Shown: one piece after another, positions 34,301-46,300 of the stretch
How the letters are laid out: each line of letters opens with the position of its first letter
How positions within the stretch are numbered: the first letter of the stretch is position 1
Source of the DNA: Hyposmocoma kahamanoa
Lineage: Eukaryota; Arthropoda; Insecta; Lepidoptera; Cosmopterigidae
DNA: 64,000 nt
Direction of reading: 5' to 3'
NCBI RefSeq assembly: GCF_003589595.1
Contig: NW_020653200.1
Coordinates: 4,989,800 to 5,053,799, forward strand
The notes under the pieces: model-generated
The model's input: only the letters and a program-made list of their open reading frames with translations
Databases searched by the model: none
Told to the model about the DNA's origin: nothing
Program-made: the position numbers and the translations under genes

Positions 34301-37300
34301 TCGGCACGATTTGTAGTACGAAAAATACCACGTTTTGAGCAACTGTATTAAAAACTATATCCAAATATCATAGCCGTCTTAGCGCGAAAACGGCTCGCCG
34401 ACAGCCTTGTTGTCGTTCAGTCAATGTGACCGTCAATGTACGGGGCGTGGTGGGATATCCAAATTTAGAGAGGGACGGAGGGTCCATTTACTGTTTTAGA
34501 ACAGAAAAAAAAATACTGCATATGTCTTATACATAAAATTTTATTGTAATTGAACTATATAATAAGGGCACAATTCTGTATATCCAACAACTAATGAGAT
34601 AGGTTTCTACAAAAAATAGGTAGAAAAACCTTTCCTGATACTAAATATGTGTATACATACATATGTGTATACATACATACATACTAAATATGTGTATACA
34701 TAACAAAAAACTGCCTATACAGGCATAGGGTTATTTGTTAAATACTAACATCATAAATATTCATAAACGACAACTTTTGTTCCAAGACTTTTAATATTTC
34801 ATCAGATTTTACTTTTTAATTTATTTATTCTCTCTAAACGGTAATAATTCTGTGCAGGACGGGGGTGGGTGTCGTCGCGGAGGACGCCTGCATATTTGAA
34901 CTTACTACCAAATACAGATCTAAAAAGTGTTAGATAGTACAACAAAAACTTAAACGTTTATTTTTGATAATTTATTATGTTTTGTAAAAAGTCAAGGAAC
35001 AAAAGTTGTTCTTTATGGTGTTAGTAATATAGTCCTGGGAGATAGTTAGTATTTTAAAAATAAGCCTGTATAACTCAATGTTTAAAAAAATGTTAGTTGG
35101 ACCTTTTTTAGTTACGAAGGCAGTATTTTATATACAAATGCTATATACCTGAGCAAAAGTCGTGAAGTTATGACGAGCAAGAATTTCGTCACTACCGCCT
35201 ATGAAGATCACTTACATAAATTACTTTATTAGCTCACGCAAACAGCTTGAAATGCCCTTCGTGATTTAAAAAGGCACATTTCATACTTCGCTGAATTTTA
35301 ATATATTTTTAAATCAAACGTTGACAATAAAACGATTACGATAAAGATTGCTATTGTAATAAATTAAATGGCCGTAAAGTTTATGACATTAAAGTCTGTC
35401 GAGAGTTATGACTTTATGACACTAGTATGTCGTTACTGTTTTATAAAACAATTGCAATAGCATAACTAAAGGTCTTCTGTACGAGTAATATAATAGTAGG
35501 ACTTTTTATAAATTCTTGGTTTTAATCTAACGCGAAGTCCAGGCCCACAGCTATCATCGCAAAAAACTTTATCGAAAGTATATGACGTATTTTAAAAACC
35601 TTTTGTTGTGTTTTGTGTCATGTTTTCTTTGCATTCTTCTTTACAAGCAAAATGTAAACAAATAATGTTAACTTAAATAAATACTTGCAGAACCGGATTT
35701 ATGTAGCGGCCAATATGAAATCTAGCCCACATATTTACTGCAGGGACAATTCACCACGTTTCTTTGGGACAATGACGTCAGCGATATGAATATTAACTTT
35801 TTAGCTCATTTTTTCTCTGCTATTAAATATTTTCATATATAATTATTAAATATTTTAATATATTTTCATAGCTGATAAAAGGATTGAGAAACAATAAGAC
35901 ATCACTTGTAAATTTTATTGTATATTGCTAAAGACATTCGTATATATTTGTCAGCTCTTGACCAATGTATCAAGCATGCGATGGATATGAAGACAGTTTA
36001 AAATGGTTACCGTTTCTCAGATATTAATTTGGTGACTGAACTTACCTCCCAATATTTGGACTTGTGTACACCCTCGGAATAAGCTTTAGCGAATTTGGAC
36101 TCGCTGTTAAGGGCAGTGACGGCGGCGGAGAATTGCGACATTGGGTGCAATTTGCTTGGCATATTGTTCAACATTGTCACGACATGGGCTGGCAGCTCCG
36201 CTCTGGTTAAATTATTATTAAATTATATATACTCTCTTGTTCTTCTTTTCTAATATTTGTATCTTCATTTAATTATAACGACAAAGATTACCTACCTTGA
36301 TGCCCATTCCTTAGAGATGGCTTTAGATTGAGCTTCGGTGGGTACGTCTCCAGTGACCAGGAGCCAAAACAGACCTTCGGGGAGAGGTTCCTCGCCAGAC
36401 TTGGCTTTAGGAAGCTGCTGTTGGCATTCAGGGATCGAGAGGCCACGGAATCTGATACCCTCGTCCGGGTCCAGCACTGAAGTCTCCCAAACAAGACCTT
36501 TGATCCCTCGCATGCCGCCATACATCTGAAAATAAGACATATAATATAAAGATAATAATTATATGAGACACGGATCATCTCTAATATTTTCATTAATGAT
36601 TTCATGAACAAATATTATCAGAATATACATCGCACATGAAGCCAAATAATGACGTAACTCAAAATTGCGGAATTGAGAAAACACAATTTGGAAATTAAAA
36701 AAAAACACTGACTGGACCTTATTGCGAATAATGTGATCATTTTTATTTATACATAATACTTCATTATCCATCTATAAACGAGAATATAAGTATTGACTTC
36801 ATTCAGTGTTTCTTTTAAATTTCATATCATGTGCTCTCAATTCCACAATTTTATTGAGAGTGAGGGTGTGAACCCAACTCGTAGGTGTTTAAGTAGGCAA
36901 GGGTAATTTTGTCAAAATAAAAGTTAATGTAGTCGTATTTTGAGGGGAGCGAGGACCCAATCCTAATATGGGTGTATTTTTGTCGACAAAATTGACCATA
37001 GTTTACTCCCTTACAATTTTGCCGAACACATACACACACATATATATATATACTTTTACAGCATAAAAATAGCAAAATACATGTACATTTCAAATAAGTA
37101 TTCTATTTTATTTCTGCAGACGAGTGAGAAACTTCCAGGAAACTTTCCATGCAACTTATGGAAATTTATTTATTTATTCCGGTTTCTTTAAAAAAAATAC
37201 TTTGATTTCACAACCACGCTATCGAAGTATCCTTAAATGTTTCTTAAATATGCGGTAGTAAAAATATGCAAGTAAATTTCCGTAAATTTCCTGTTTTGAG

Positions 37301-40300
37301 AATGTTTCTGAAATATTTCAAGAAACTTTCCGGTTGGAAAGTTTCAGATTCAAGAATGTTTTCGACTGCCCATTTCTAGTAGGAATCGAACCAAGCTATA
37401 GCTGAAGGAGAAACATTGAAAGAACAAAGAGAAACAAGCAATACATCGTAGTCAACAGAGTTAAAGGCACTGCTGAAGTCCGAAGTATAAGCAAAGTGAG
37501 AAGACGACTGTCCATCGCAAAGCGAATATCAATCATCTGCTACCTTCAACAGTGCAGTCTGCATTTTGGGTAAAGGTATGACATGTGCGAGTTTCCACTG
37601 AGTAAGGAAAGAACTAGCTTCTAAACAGAAGTTAAAAACATGAGTAAGGATAGGTACAAGTTCATGGAGTATAAGCATTGACTTACATAAGGCTAATTAT
37701 ACGGGAGCTGAGATCAGCAGTAGTAGAAGAAATGGAGACAATACGAGTATTCACCTCACTTTCACAAATAACTGCCTCCGTGGCTAAACGGTTATCATGC
37801 CGGACTGCTACGCAGAGGTCCTAGGTTCGATTCCCGGGCCGGTAGAAATATTTGTATGGCCTACATTTATTTCTCTCGAGAGTTTGGGTGTATTTTGTGG
37901 TTGTCTATGTGTGTGTCCATTGGCACCCGCGACACAGGTTTTCCCTAGTGCGGGGCTATGTTGAGTGTGTGCGTTATTTATTTATTCGGTAACAGTTCGG
38001 AAAGAGAATGAGGTACAAGGTGGCAAAGCACAATTTGCCAAAAGGCGAAGAGTACCGCTTTTACGATGCCTATCCAAAGTAACAAGGGGTAAGGAAATGT
38101 GTCTATTAAGCGCATTAAGGTCAGGAAAGGGCGAATTGATACCAGAAGTAGTGGAACGACGACTCTCAATGGACCTTCGAAACTTCCAGATAGAAGTGGG
38201 ATAGCAGTTCTGCATATTTTTATGAACGTGTCGCCTCTTAGCATCTCTGCACAAACGACTACAACGATTACGCAGACATTTAAAGCTATATTGTTATCTG
38301 TAGGAGGCCTCTTTTGAGTTACAACATTATTTGGTCTCGTGTGCCATATAGTACTTGAGAAGCTTACAGCGTCTCATCTATTTTTTACCTATTGAGAATT
38401 GTTGCTGTGGCGTAATCGCAAACCGCGAAGTGCCAGAACCAAAAAAAAACGCCGAAGGAACTTTTTTTCTTATTTCTCTAGGCTTTTCGCGATAAGCGTT
38501 TTAGTCAATTACAGAGTGTTTTGCCTGACATGTTTTTAAAACGGGGAAACTTTTGTAATTTGGAAACGGGATTTGAAAGTTGGAGAAAAATTGAGAAAGG
38601 GATCAGGCGAGGAATTATGAGATGTAAATAAACAAAATGGTATAAATATATAATAAATATTATATTATTATTACAGCAGTTATATTTTTATATTATTTTC
38701 TAAAATAAATTTAGATAAATAAGTATACATACTTAAGAGTTATTGGACAACAACAAAAGATGGATGGAAGTCGGAAGAGGCACATGGGTTGGATAAGATT
38801 CTGGATACGAAAAGAACGATAAAATTTTTGGCTATTTAAAACTTTCATTGGTTAGAGAAATAAGAAAAAAAAATAATTACGTGACAACATTGAGCCTATG
38901 CCTAACTTTGCGCGTCAGATATATTTGAAGAATTTTATTAAGCAATTTTGACACATGCCACTATTATAGAAAGCCATCAATATGTCAATTCGAAATAATA
39001 AATTGTGTCGCATCAATTTCAACGCATTAAAATTCTCTGTATGACTTTACTTCGTTATGAGGTAAATTTGCAAACAAGGCAATATATTGAATATGGCGCT
39101 TTGGAACACAAAACGGCTATTTGTATAAGCACAACAACTACATATTTATGGTAATCTTAATATGTAGATGACTCGACCGTGCTGGACCAAGATCAATGAA
39201 CCACGGGGCACTTCCACGGTCAATAACAAACGTGACACGCAGCATACGCAATTTACATACATATGTATAAAACGCACAGGTATTGTTATGGTTTACTTAT
39301 AGTAATTTAGTAAAGTATACATAGGTCTTTCTTTTCAAGGTGTTTGTGCAATGATGAATTTGACAACCTCGATATGGTCGAAATAAGTTAGCATTGTAGG
39401 AGCTAAATGTGAAGGCCGATTCCCGCCAGTTATAATATGGCAAACGAAGTTGAAACGATTTAGACTTGGACTGGATTTGGACTGAACTTAGTTGTTCAGC
39501 CCCCGTAACACGTCTACGCATGATGTCGCGACGCGCGCGATAAAATTGAAATAAGTGCGCGCTATTGGCTATCTAAATTAGATCTGATTGTGATAGCCAA
39601 TAGCGTAGATCTGATTGTGATAGCCAATAGCGCGCGCTTATTTCAATTTTGTCGCGTGTGTCGCGACATCATACGTAGCCATGCTACGGGGGCTGGTATA
39701 TAATTGCAAAGAATTTGGTATTTACATGTAATTACGAAAATAAAAATAACTCCTTAATATTCTGGTATGTTGTTAGTTAAATAATACCATCCACGTTTTT
39801 CTTAAAAGCGGTTACACACGGCGACTTTTAACAGCGACACAAACGCGCATTTGTATCGCGACACTAGCAATTTATAGACGTTTGCACCGATGCAAACGCG
39901 TGACTGCTTCGATGTAGCTTAAGTTGAGTCATTTAAAACGTGCATTGCGTTTGCATCGCGATTATATCGTTGTGTATACTCGAATCGCGCGTGTGTATAA
40001 AGGTAGACGATTAGCGACTGCATCGCTACTGAATCGCTGTAAACGCGCTGCTAAAAGTAGCCGTGTGTATCCGCTTTTAGGCCGGCCATACACGGGCAGC
40101 TTCAAGCAACTCGTATCGACTTCTTCAAGTTACGACCACACAGCAAACTACAGTCTTCTATGTGCACACATACACCAACTCGCTCGAGTCGTTGCGACTG
40201 CTTCGGGCGGTTTGCAGCGCGGTGAAATTTCATCGTGCAATCAAGCAGCATACACTGACTGCTCGAGCTGTCGACTGCTCTCGCGCAGTTACCTCCGCCC

Positions 40301-43300
40301 GCGCTCTTCACGCGTTCATATTCGCAGCAGCAAATTCTACGCAACCGCCGTCGTCGTCTGAGAAAAAGTAGCAATAGTAGTGCTTCTTCCTCAAAATCCA
40401 TGTTACTACTGATATTAATGAATTTGAATTTGTGACTTACCAAGCAGTTGATACCAACTGCTGCAGTTGGTATCAACTACTCCAGCAGTTATCAATGGCA
40501 GCCTCAAGCTGGTGACTATGACTGCTCGAGCAGGCCGTGTATGGCCACCCTAAAGCTTCACAAAAAGCAAAGCAAAAATTAAATGCAGTATGTTATAACC
40601 CGTTTCGAGATAATCTCAAATCTCTATAACTCAATAGTACATCATTTTACTGGGATAAGAAGTAGATTAAATGAACCACAAGCGCACCTTTGTACGACCC
40701 GACTTTACTATAACCTGAACGCCCAAGTAACATGTTGTTCTTCTATACATTTGAGAGACAACTCATTTGTTTCTGTGTTTTCATCAGTGGCAATATTCTA
40801 TATTTCGGAGACAAGAGGTTAACGTTTGCATGAACTTCATTGAAAACGTGTCGAGCAGAGTTAATTCCAAGATACCCGCTAAATCACTTTACCCACTCGT
40901 ATTATGTGTATTACAAAGAAAAACAAAGACATAACAATATACAATCGGTTTAACCAAAACGTCGAGTTTTTGTAGTGACACATGTGTAAGGGCCGACCCG
41001 AATTTCATTGCGCTCGCCCCGCGCGGTCGAAGAGCGGAGTCCGCGTTGCCGCCGCGCAGCGATCGCAGTATATACACACTTATCTATGGCGATCGCGTAC
41101 GTCTTAACTGTCATGGCAGAATACGCCCTATTTGTTTAGCTTTTACTTTTTAACTTAAATGAACGTTCCGGCCACGCGGGCTAGTCTGGCTTGAATTTGG
41201 TCTACGCGGCAGCCCGCGCGGTAATTTTATTGAGAGGAATTTAAATGTTGTTGCATAATAAATAGAATTCAGATTCGCCATTAATGTACATGAGCGTGGT
41301 AACTGGGCGGTCGACGCGCGGCGGCCGCGCGAAATCTTTCTTCTCGTGTAACTGGGCGCTTAAGGTTCATACTAGAAACAAAAGTAAAAGGCAGAAAAGA
41401 AAGTCGAACACATGTAGCCTTATACTTTTTATTAAATTAAAATGTTAAAACACTGTACATTATGCAAGTAATTACTTAAATGTTTTGGCAATTGTGATAC
41501 TTTTTCTAATTTATTAACTTTTAAGATTTCGCAATTTCTTCTAAACAAAGAAATTCCTACCTTCTGAAGTAAAGGGACAGTGGTTAGGTTTTTGTTCGCT
41601 CTTCAACTCTTTCAATTGGTACAGAACAAGCACTTATGGAGCAACTGTGTTGAAAAATCTATTTGAAGTATACATTTGTAATTTTAATTCAATAATGTTG
41701 TGAATGTAATCCATAATAAGCATTATAATAACCGAGTAGTGTATGCTTATCACGAGAATCGTGATTGAACACGTTTCTTGTTGAACGTTCTAATACATAG
41801 GGTCGCCTCAAATTACCGCAGCAAGGAGGAGAGCTGCGATGCATTAAAATGAGCAAGGCGATATAAACTTTTCTCAAGTAAGGTTAAATTTCTTTGAACA
41901 AAAAATTCAAAAGGTAATACAAGGCGCGGCGGGCGGCGTCGTGATGCGCCGGGCGCACTTTATAAAATGCAATATAATAATAAAACTTATTCTTTAATCA
42001 TCATAGGTGAATTTCTTGTAACAAAACAGTAAAGCTGACTAGAAGATACAGTTTGCGTTGCATTGCTCGTTTTGATTGCAGCGTCGTCGCGCCGCTTTGC
42101 TGTGGCAATTTGAGGCGATCCTTATGTTTGAATTAGCTGCTTAACGCGGGCGCGAGGCGTACCAAGCGCCGCACGGTGCTCGGTTTTATTTTATGGAAAA
42201 TAAGATTAAAATCAAAGCAACTCTATAGTTTCTTTGTTCTAAATATTTCAATTGCTTGTGGTTCGAACAATTGAAAATGACCAAGAAGTTTATACAAGCT
42301 TCTTGAAACTGACGTAATAGGTCTCTTTCAATCTTTGGCGCATGCATTGAGTAGAAAAAGGACAGTTAGCTATTTGATTATTTTGTGTGCTTTTGTAATT
42401 TATATTTACAATTCAGTTATATATAAATTAAATACTAAAAAACTGTACAAAATAACGCTTTCAATTGAGAACTATGTTTTGATAACACAATATATTTGTT
42501 TAGTGAAAATATGATACAAAATCCTCTTTTTACACTTAACTGCAGTAATTTTTACAAGTTATTATTATTGGTACTGCATGATTGACAACCGCGCTGTCAC
42601 TCGAACAAACGAAGACTTTTGCAAGATTGATGCTCTGTATGCGATTTTAACGCCCTACAGGTGCGGACACTTTCTAGCGCGAACCCGACGTCCATTTAGG
42701 GCGCGTTCCCACTATGTCGTCACGTTTTATTATCGTTGGACGACTGCCATGTCTGGCTAGACATGGCAGTCGTTCCCATATCACGACTATCTGTCGTGGA
42801 CGATTTTTTATCGTTGAACGACTGTCGTGACTAGCTGTTCCCACTAGATCGTGACGACAATTATCGTTTCACGACAACCTCCTTGTCGTTTGCACGACAG
42901 AATTGTTTGATGCACTGCAGTCGCTTGTATGTTCTTTTGGAAGCCGGTAGTGTGTGTTCGAAATAGATGAAGATGAAATTTTAATAATGTATTACTTTTT
43001 TAAAATGCGGAAGAGGAAGTAAATAAAGAAAAGAAAGTTTTGGATACATCCAATGCTTTATGCAAAGGGTTATGTCAAACGGTATACGAAGTTGCTTTCT
43101 TTTCGGTATTGTCAAAACCTGCTACGACCAAAGTGGGTTAAAACCCATCCAACGCGCCCGTGTTTTCACCAGAGTTTTACCCGTAGCGCCGAATTTTAAC
43201 CCATTTCTGCCCAAAATTGAAGGCAGAAACGAAGGGTACAGAATTTGGTATAATTCCAACACTAACAACATAATATACAATAACTTGTAAAAAATTTCTA

Positions 43301-46300
43301 TATTTTTATTACACGAAGAAGAGGCACCTTCACATAATAATACCCACCACCTGTCAATCCTGTGGATTTTCAATGAAGATGGATTCAAGTGCATACGATC
43401 TAACGTTTTTTTGTATCAATTTATTAATGAACTTTTCAAGCGAATCTATTCAATAGAAAGGTAAATCGAACTGTCCTGATAATAAAGCAACAAATATTTT
43501 GTAATAATATGTATAATTAAATTTGAACAAAACTCAATTCACAACAAATATTTAGACGTAAATATTTTTTGCCCTCGATTTCGGGTTTTAACCCGACTTA
43601 AACCCGGCATTAACAAAGCGCCGGTGTAAAACCCGAGCGCTTGCCCATCTCTGGCTACGACCCAAGGCTACTGCAAAGCGAGCTGAGGGCGCGGGGTACG
43701 AGAGAGGAGGGCAGGGAGCAGAATACGTACGAATAGCGATAAATAAAACGTGACGACAATAGGAGCTGCGACAATCTGTCGTCACGTTTTTATCGTGACT
43801 TTTTTTATCGTCTGACGACTCGTTCTAGCTGTTCCCACTGTGACGACAGTTTGTCGTTGTAACGATAAAAAATCGTGAACGACTGTTAATAGTGTCGTGC
43901 TATATGTGAACAACTTCATTTAAATATACAAGCCACGATACTGTAAACTGCACGACAATCTGTCGTCACGACATAGTGGGAACGCGCCCTTATTGGTAGG
44001 TCAATGCTTGTGTACCGTACTTTTTCGTGACAAAGGTATGGTTCAAAAAATATGTCAACAAATAGTTTTTTACCAAGCAATACTCGATCGCTTGGTTTTT
44101 GTACGATTTGAGTGAGGCCAGACGAGCGTTTGTTGTGAGTTGCGAGTTGCGCTTTTTGAGTTGCGCAGTTTGCGCTCGACCGAAATTCGGTTGGAGCGTC
44201 AGACAAACGTATATTGTATTGCTTTTAAGCGTTCCATACGGGGTGTTTGTGTCGTAATATGACGGGGGTGTTTGCGCAAAACCTGAATATGGTGTTTTTG
44301 GGCCCTAAAATTCTTGCAAGCAAATTTAGGCAGTACTGCTATGACGTTACAATTTAAATTAAATGTTTTAGTTTTTTATATTTGGTTACATGTCACTACG
44401 TTTGTATAGGTTAACCTCAGAAATTTTTTTCGTGGTTTTTGTATTAGATCCGATGTCCATTTGTTGGTAGGTCAATGTACACAAGACAGTATTTTAATAC
44501 GGTACCTACCTCTGAATTTAAAATTTATATGAAGCGCCGCGAAAATCATTTTCCGAGTAGATTTCAAGCAACGTAAGATAAATATAATACAAACAACATA
44601 AAAATAGATCGTGTCGAGGTCGAGCAACATTACCGAAGTAAACATGGTTTGCGTAATAAAAACGATTCAGTTCTGAAAAAAATTATAAGTACCGTGGACT
44701 CTGTTCTCTTGAGAAATAAATATTTGATATCACTTTAAGGTACGACGTTTGATCATAACCATAACAAAATTAAGAAAATAAAGTAATGTTTTGAATACTA
44801 TTAGTACTGAATACAATTTCTGAAATCAAGTTTTACAAACCTACAAAATACCATTATGTAAAAATTAAATAAAAATTTTTTAGGCTTTTCTAGACTGGTA
44901 GCCATTTTGCGAATCAACATTCGTCTACTAAACTGTATAGTCCGATAAATTTATTAGTCAAAGACAAAGATAATAATAACATTTTATTGTACCAAAAAGA
45001 TTTATGAAGTAGATCTTCCTGGCAATTTGTTAAATCTGTCAGATTATGAAAATGTCAAAAAATATCTGAAATCTCGGTCGATAAATATTTATCCAGGAGA
45101 TATAAGTGATTGATTCGACAAGATTTGTGTGTCTGAATTTTTTGAAAAGATTATATGGTATTTTCTACCTGAAATTAAAAAAAAACGCCATCACAAACGA
45201 GCTTGTATGTCGTATTACAAAGGGAGAATAATCAAAGCCCCGCAAATTAAACTTTTCCCTGCAGGAGCTAAGATTCTTAGTATTCCATCATTATTTACAA
45301 GTTAATCGTCGACTTCAATCACAGTTCAACGCGTACACAAATAGTACATAGGTACTTTGGTATCTCGGGTTTTCAGATTTTCGCGATTGTTACACATAAC
45401 TTCGTTCAAACCAAACAAGAAAAGGTTTGTTTGAAAAAACAAATAAACACGATTTAGATCTGAAAATATTGTTTCATTTCCTACTTTGATGTCACTAATT
45501 TAACGAGAAGTTCACTTAAAATATAAAAATAAGTATATGTAAATTCTCACCATATCAACGGTGACCTCCCCGACTTTGGTGGCGCCATACTTTTTACGGA
45601 ATTCTCTTATTTTCTCCTGTTCTTTTGGGATCTTCTCCTGGAGCACACTTTTGAGGTTTGTGTTCTCGGCGCTGAGCCCACGCAACAATATCGTCGCCGA
45701 TGGGCATATTTTCTGTAGCAAGAATTTTAATTATCGTTAATTTCCACTTCAGTTGTAGTCTTTTGTACATTTCTAACATTTCTACCTTCGACTGTAGGTA
45801 GTGCAAAATAAAATGTGTTAACACAGGAAACTTTACAATCCCGTTTTTCTTTTTGAAATACGGAATCTTAAAAACGGTCAACATAACGACAAGGAAATGG
45901 TAACAAGGGTAATCTAAATAACCTTTGTCGATATATGCATTAAATAACATTGAACTCTAAAACATACGTCATAGTAGGCATTAGTAGGTACAAGACGAAA
46001 ATAAATCCTATTGTTCAAGGTGATCGTCTACGTCTAACCGATAAAAGTGCCGCACATACTCATCCACGAAACCGGTTCAATTGTGAGAAAAACCTTCAAA
46101 AACTCGTTTTTTTCACATCTTAACGACGGATTGTTGTATCCAATTGTACCCGAGGTAGTAACATAGGTTTCTGAATTCACACACCCAATGCTTGATTAAT
46201 GTAAATAAGGTAATGTATCACAAAGTAATATTCCCCTAAAAGTTGAAAATTGCTACTTTAGCCGTAAAATACGTATGATCAACATACAAATAAAAATAAG

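Larger units (their letters stand above)
30325..36045. other. Citrate synthase intron 4 (5.7 kb)
   Basis: Holds an RTE tail, a partial MITE end, a TA-flanked MITE and a microsatellite (all listed). About 32500-34640 and 34710-36040 are AT-rich with nothing recognised, apart from a CGCGACAC hairpin near 34005. Confidence 0.7.
36526..45550. other. Citrate synthase intron 2 (9.0 kb)
   Basis: Densest MITE region of the window: a SINE, six DNA-type short elements and a foldback relative, listed separately. About 36530-37760, 38000-39490, 40560-41790 and 44510-45360 show no gene. A degraded reading ([40 protein letters not shown]) near 45020-45295 may be an unidentified coding relic. Confidence 0.65.

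Noticed and set aside
40102..40476. ORFs on both strands with Ser/Arg-rich products
   Set aside because: They lie inside a GC-rich palindromic MITE with TTA/TAA flanks; chance frames.
44930..45300. Protein-coding gene in citrate synthase intron 2
   Set aside because: A broken reading frame with stops and no recognised domain; noted only as a possible relic.
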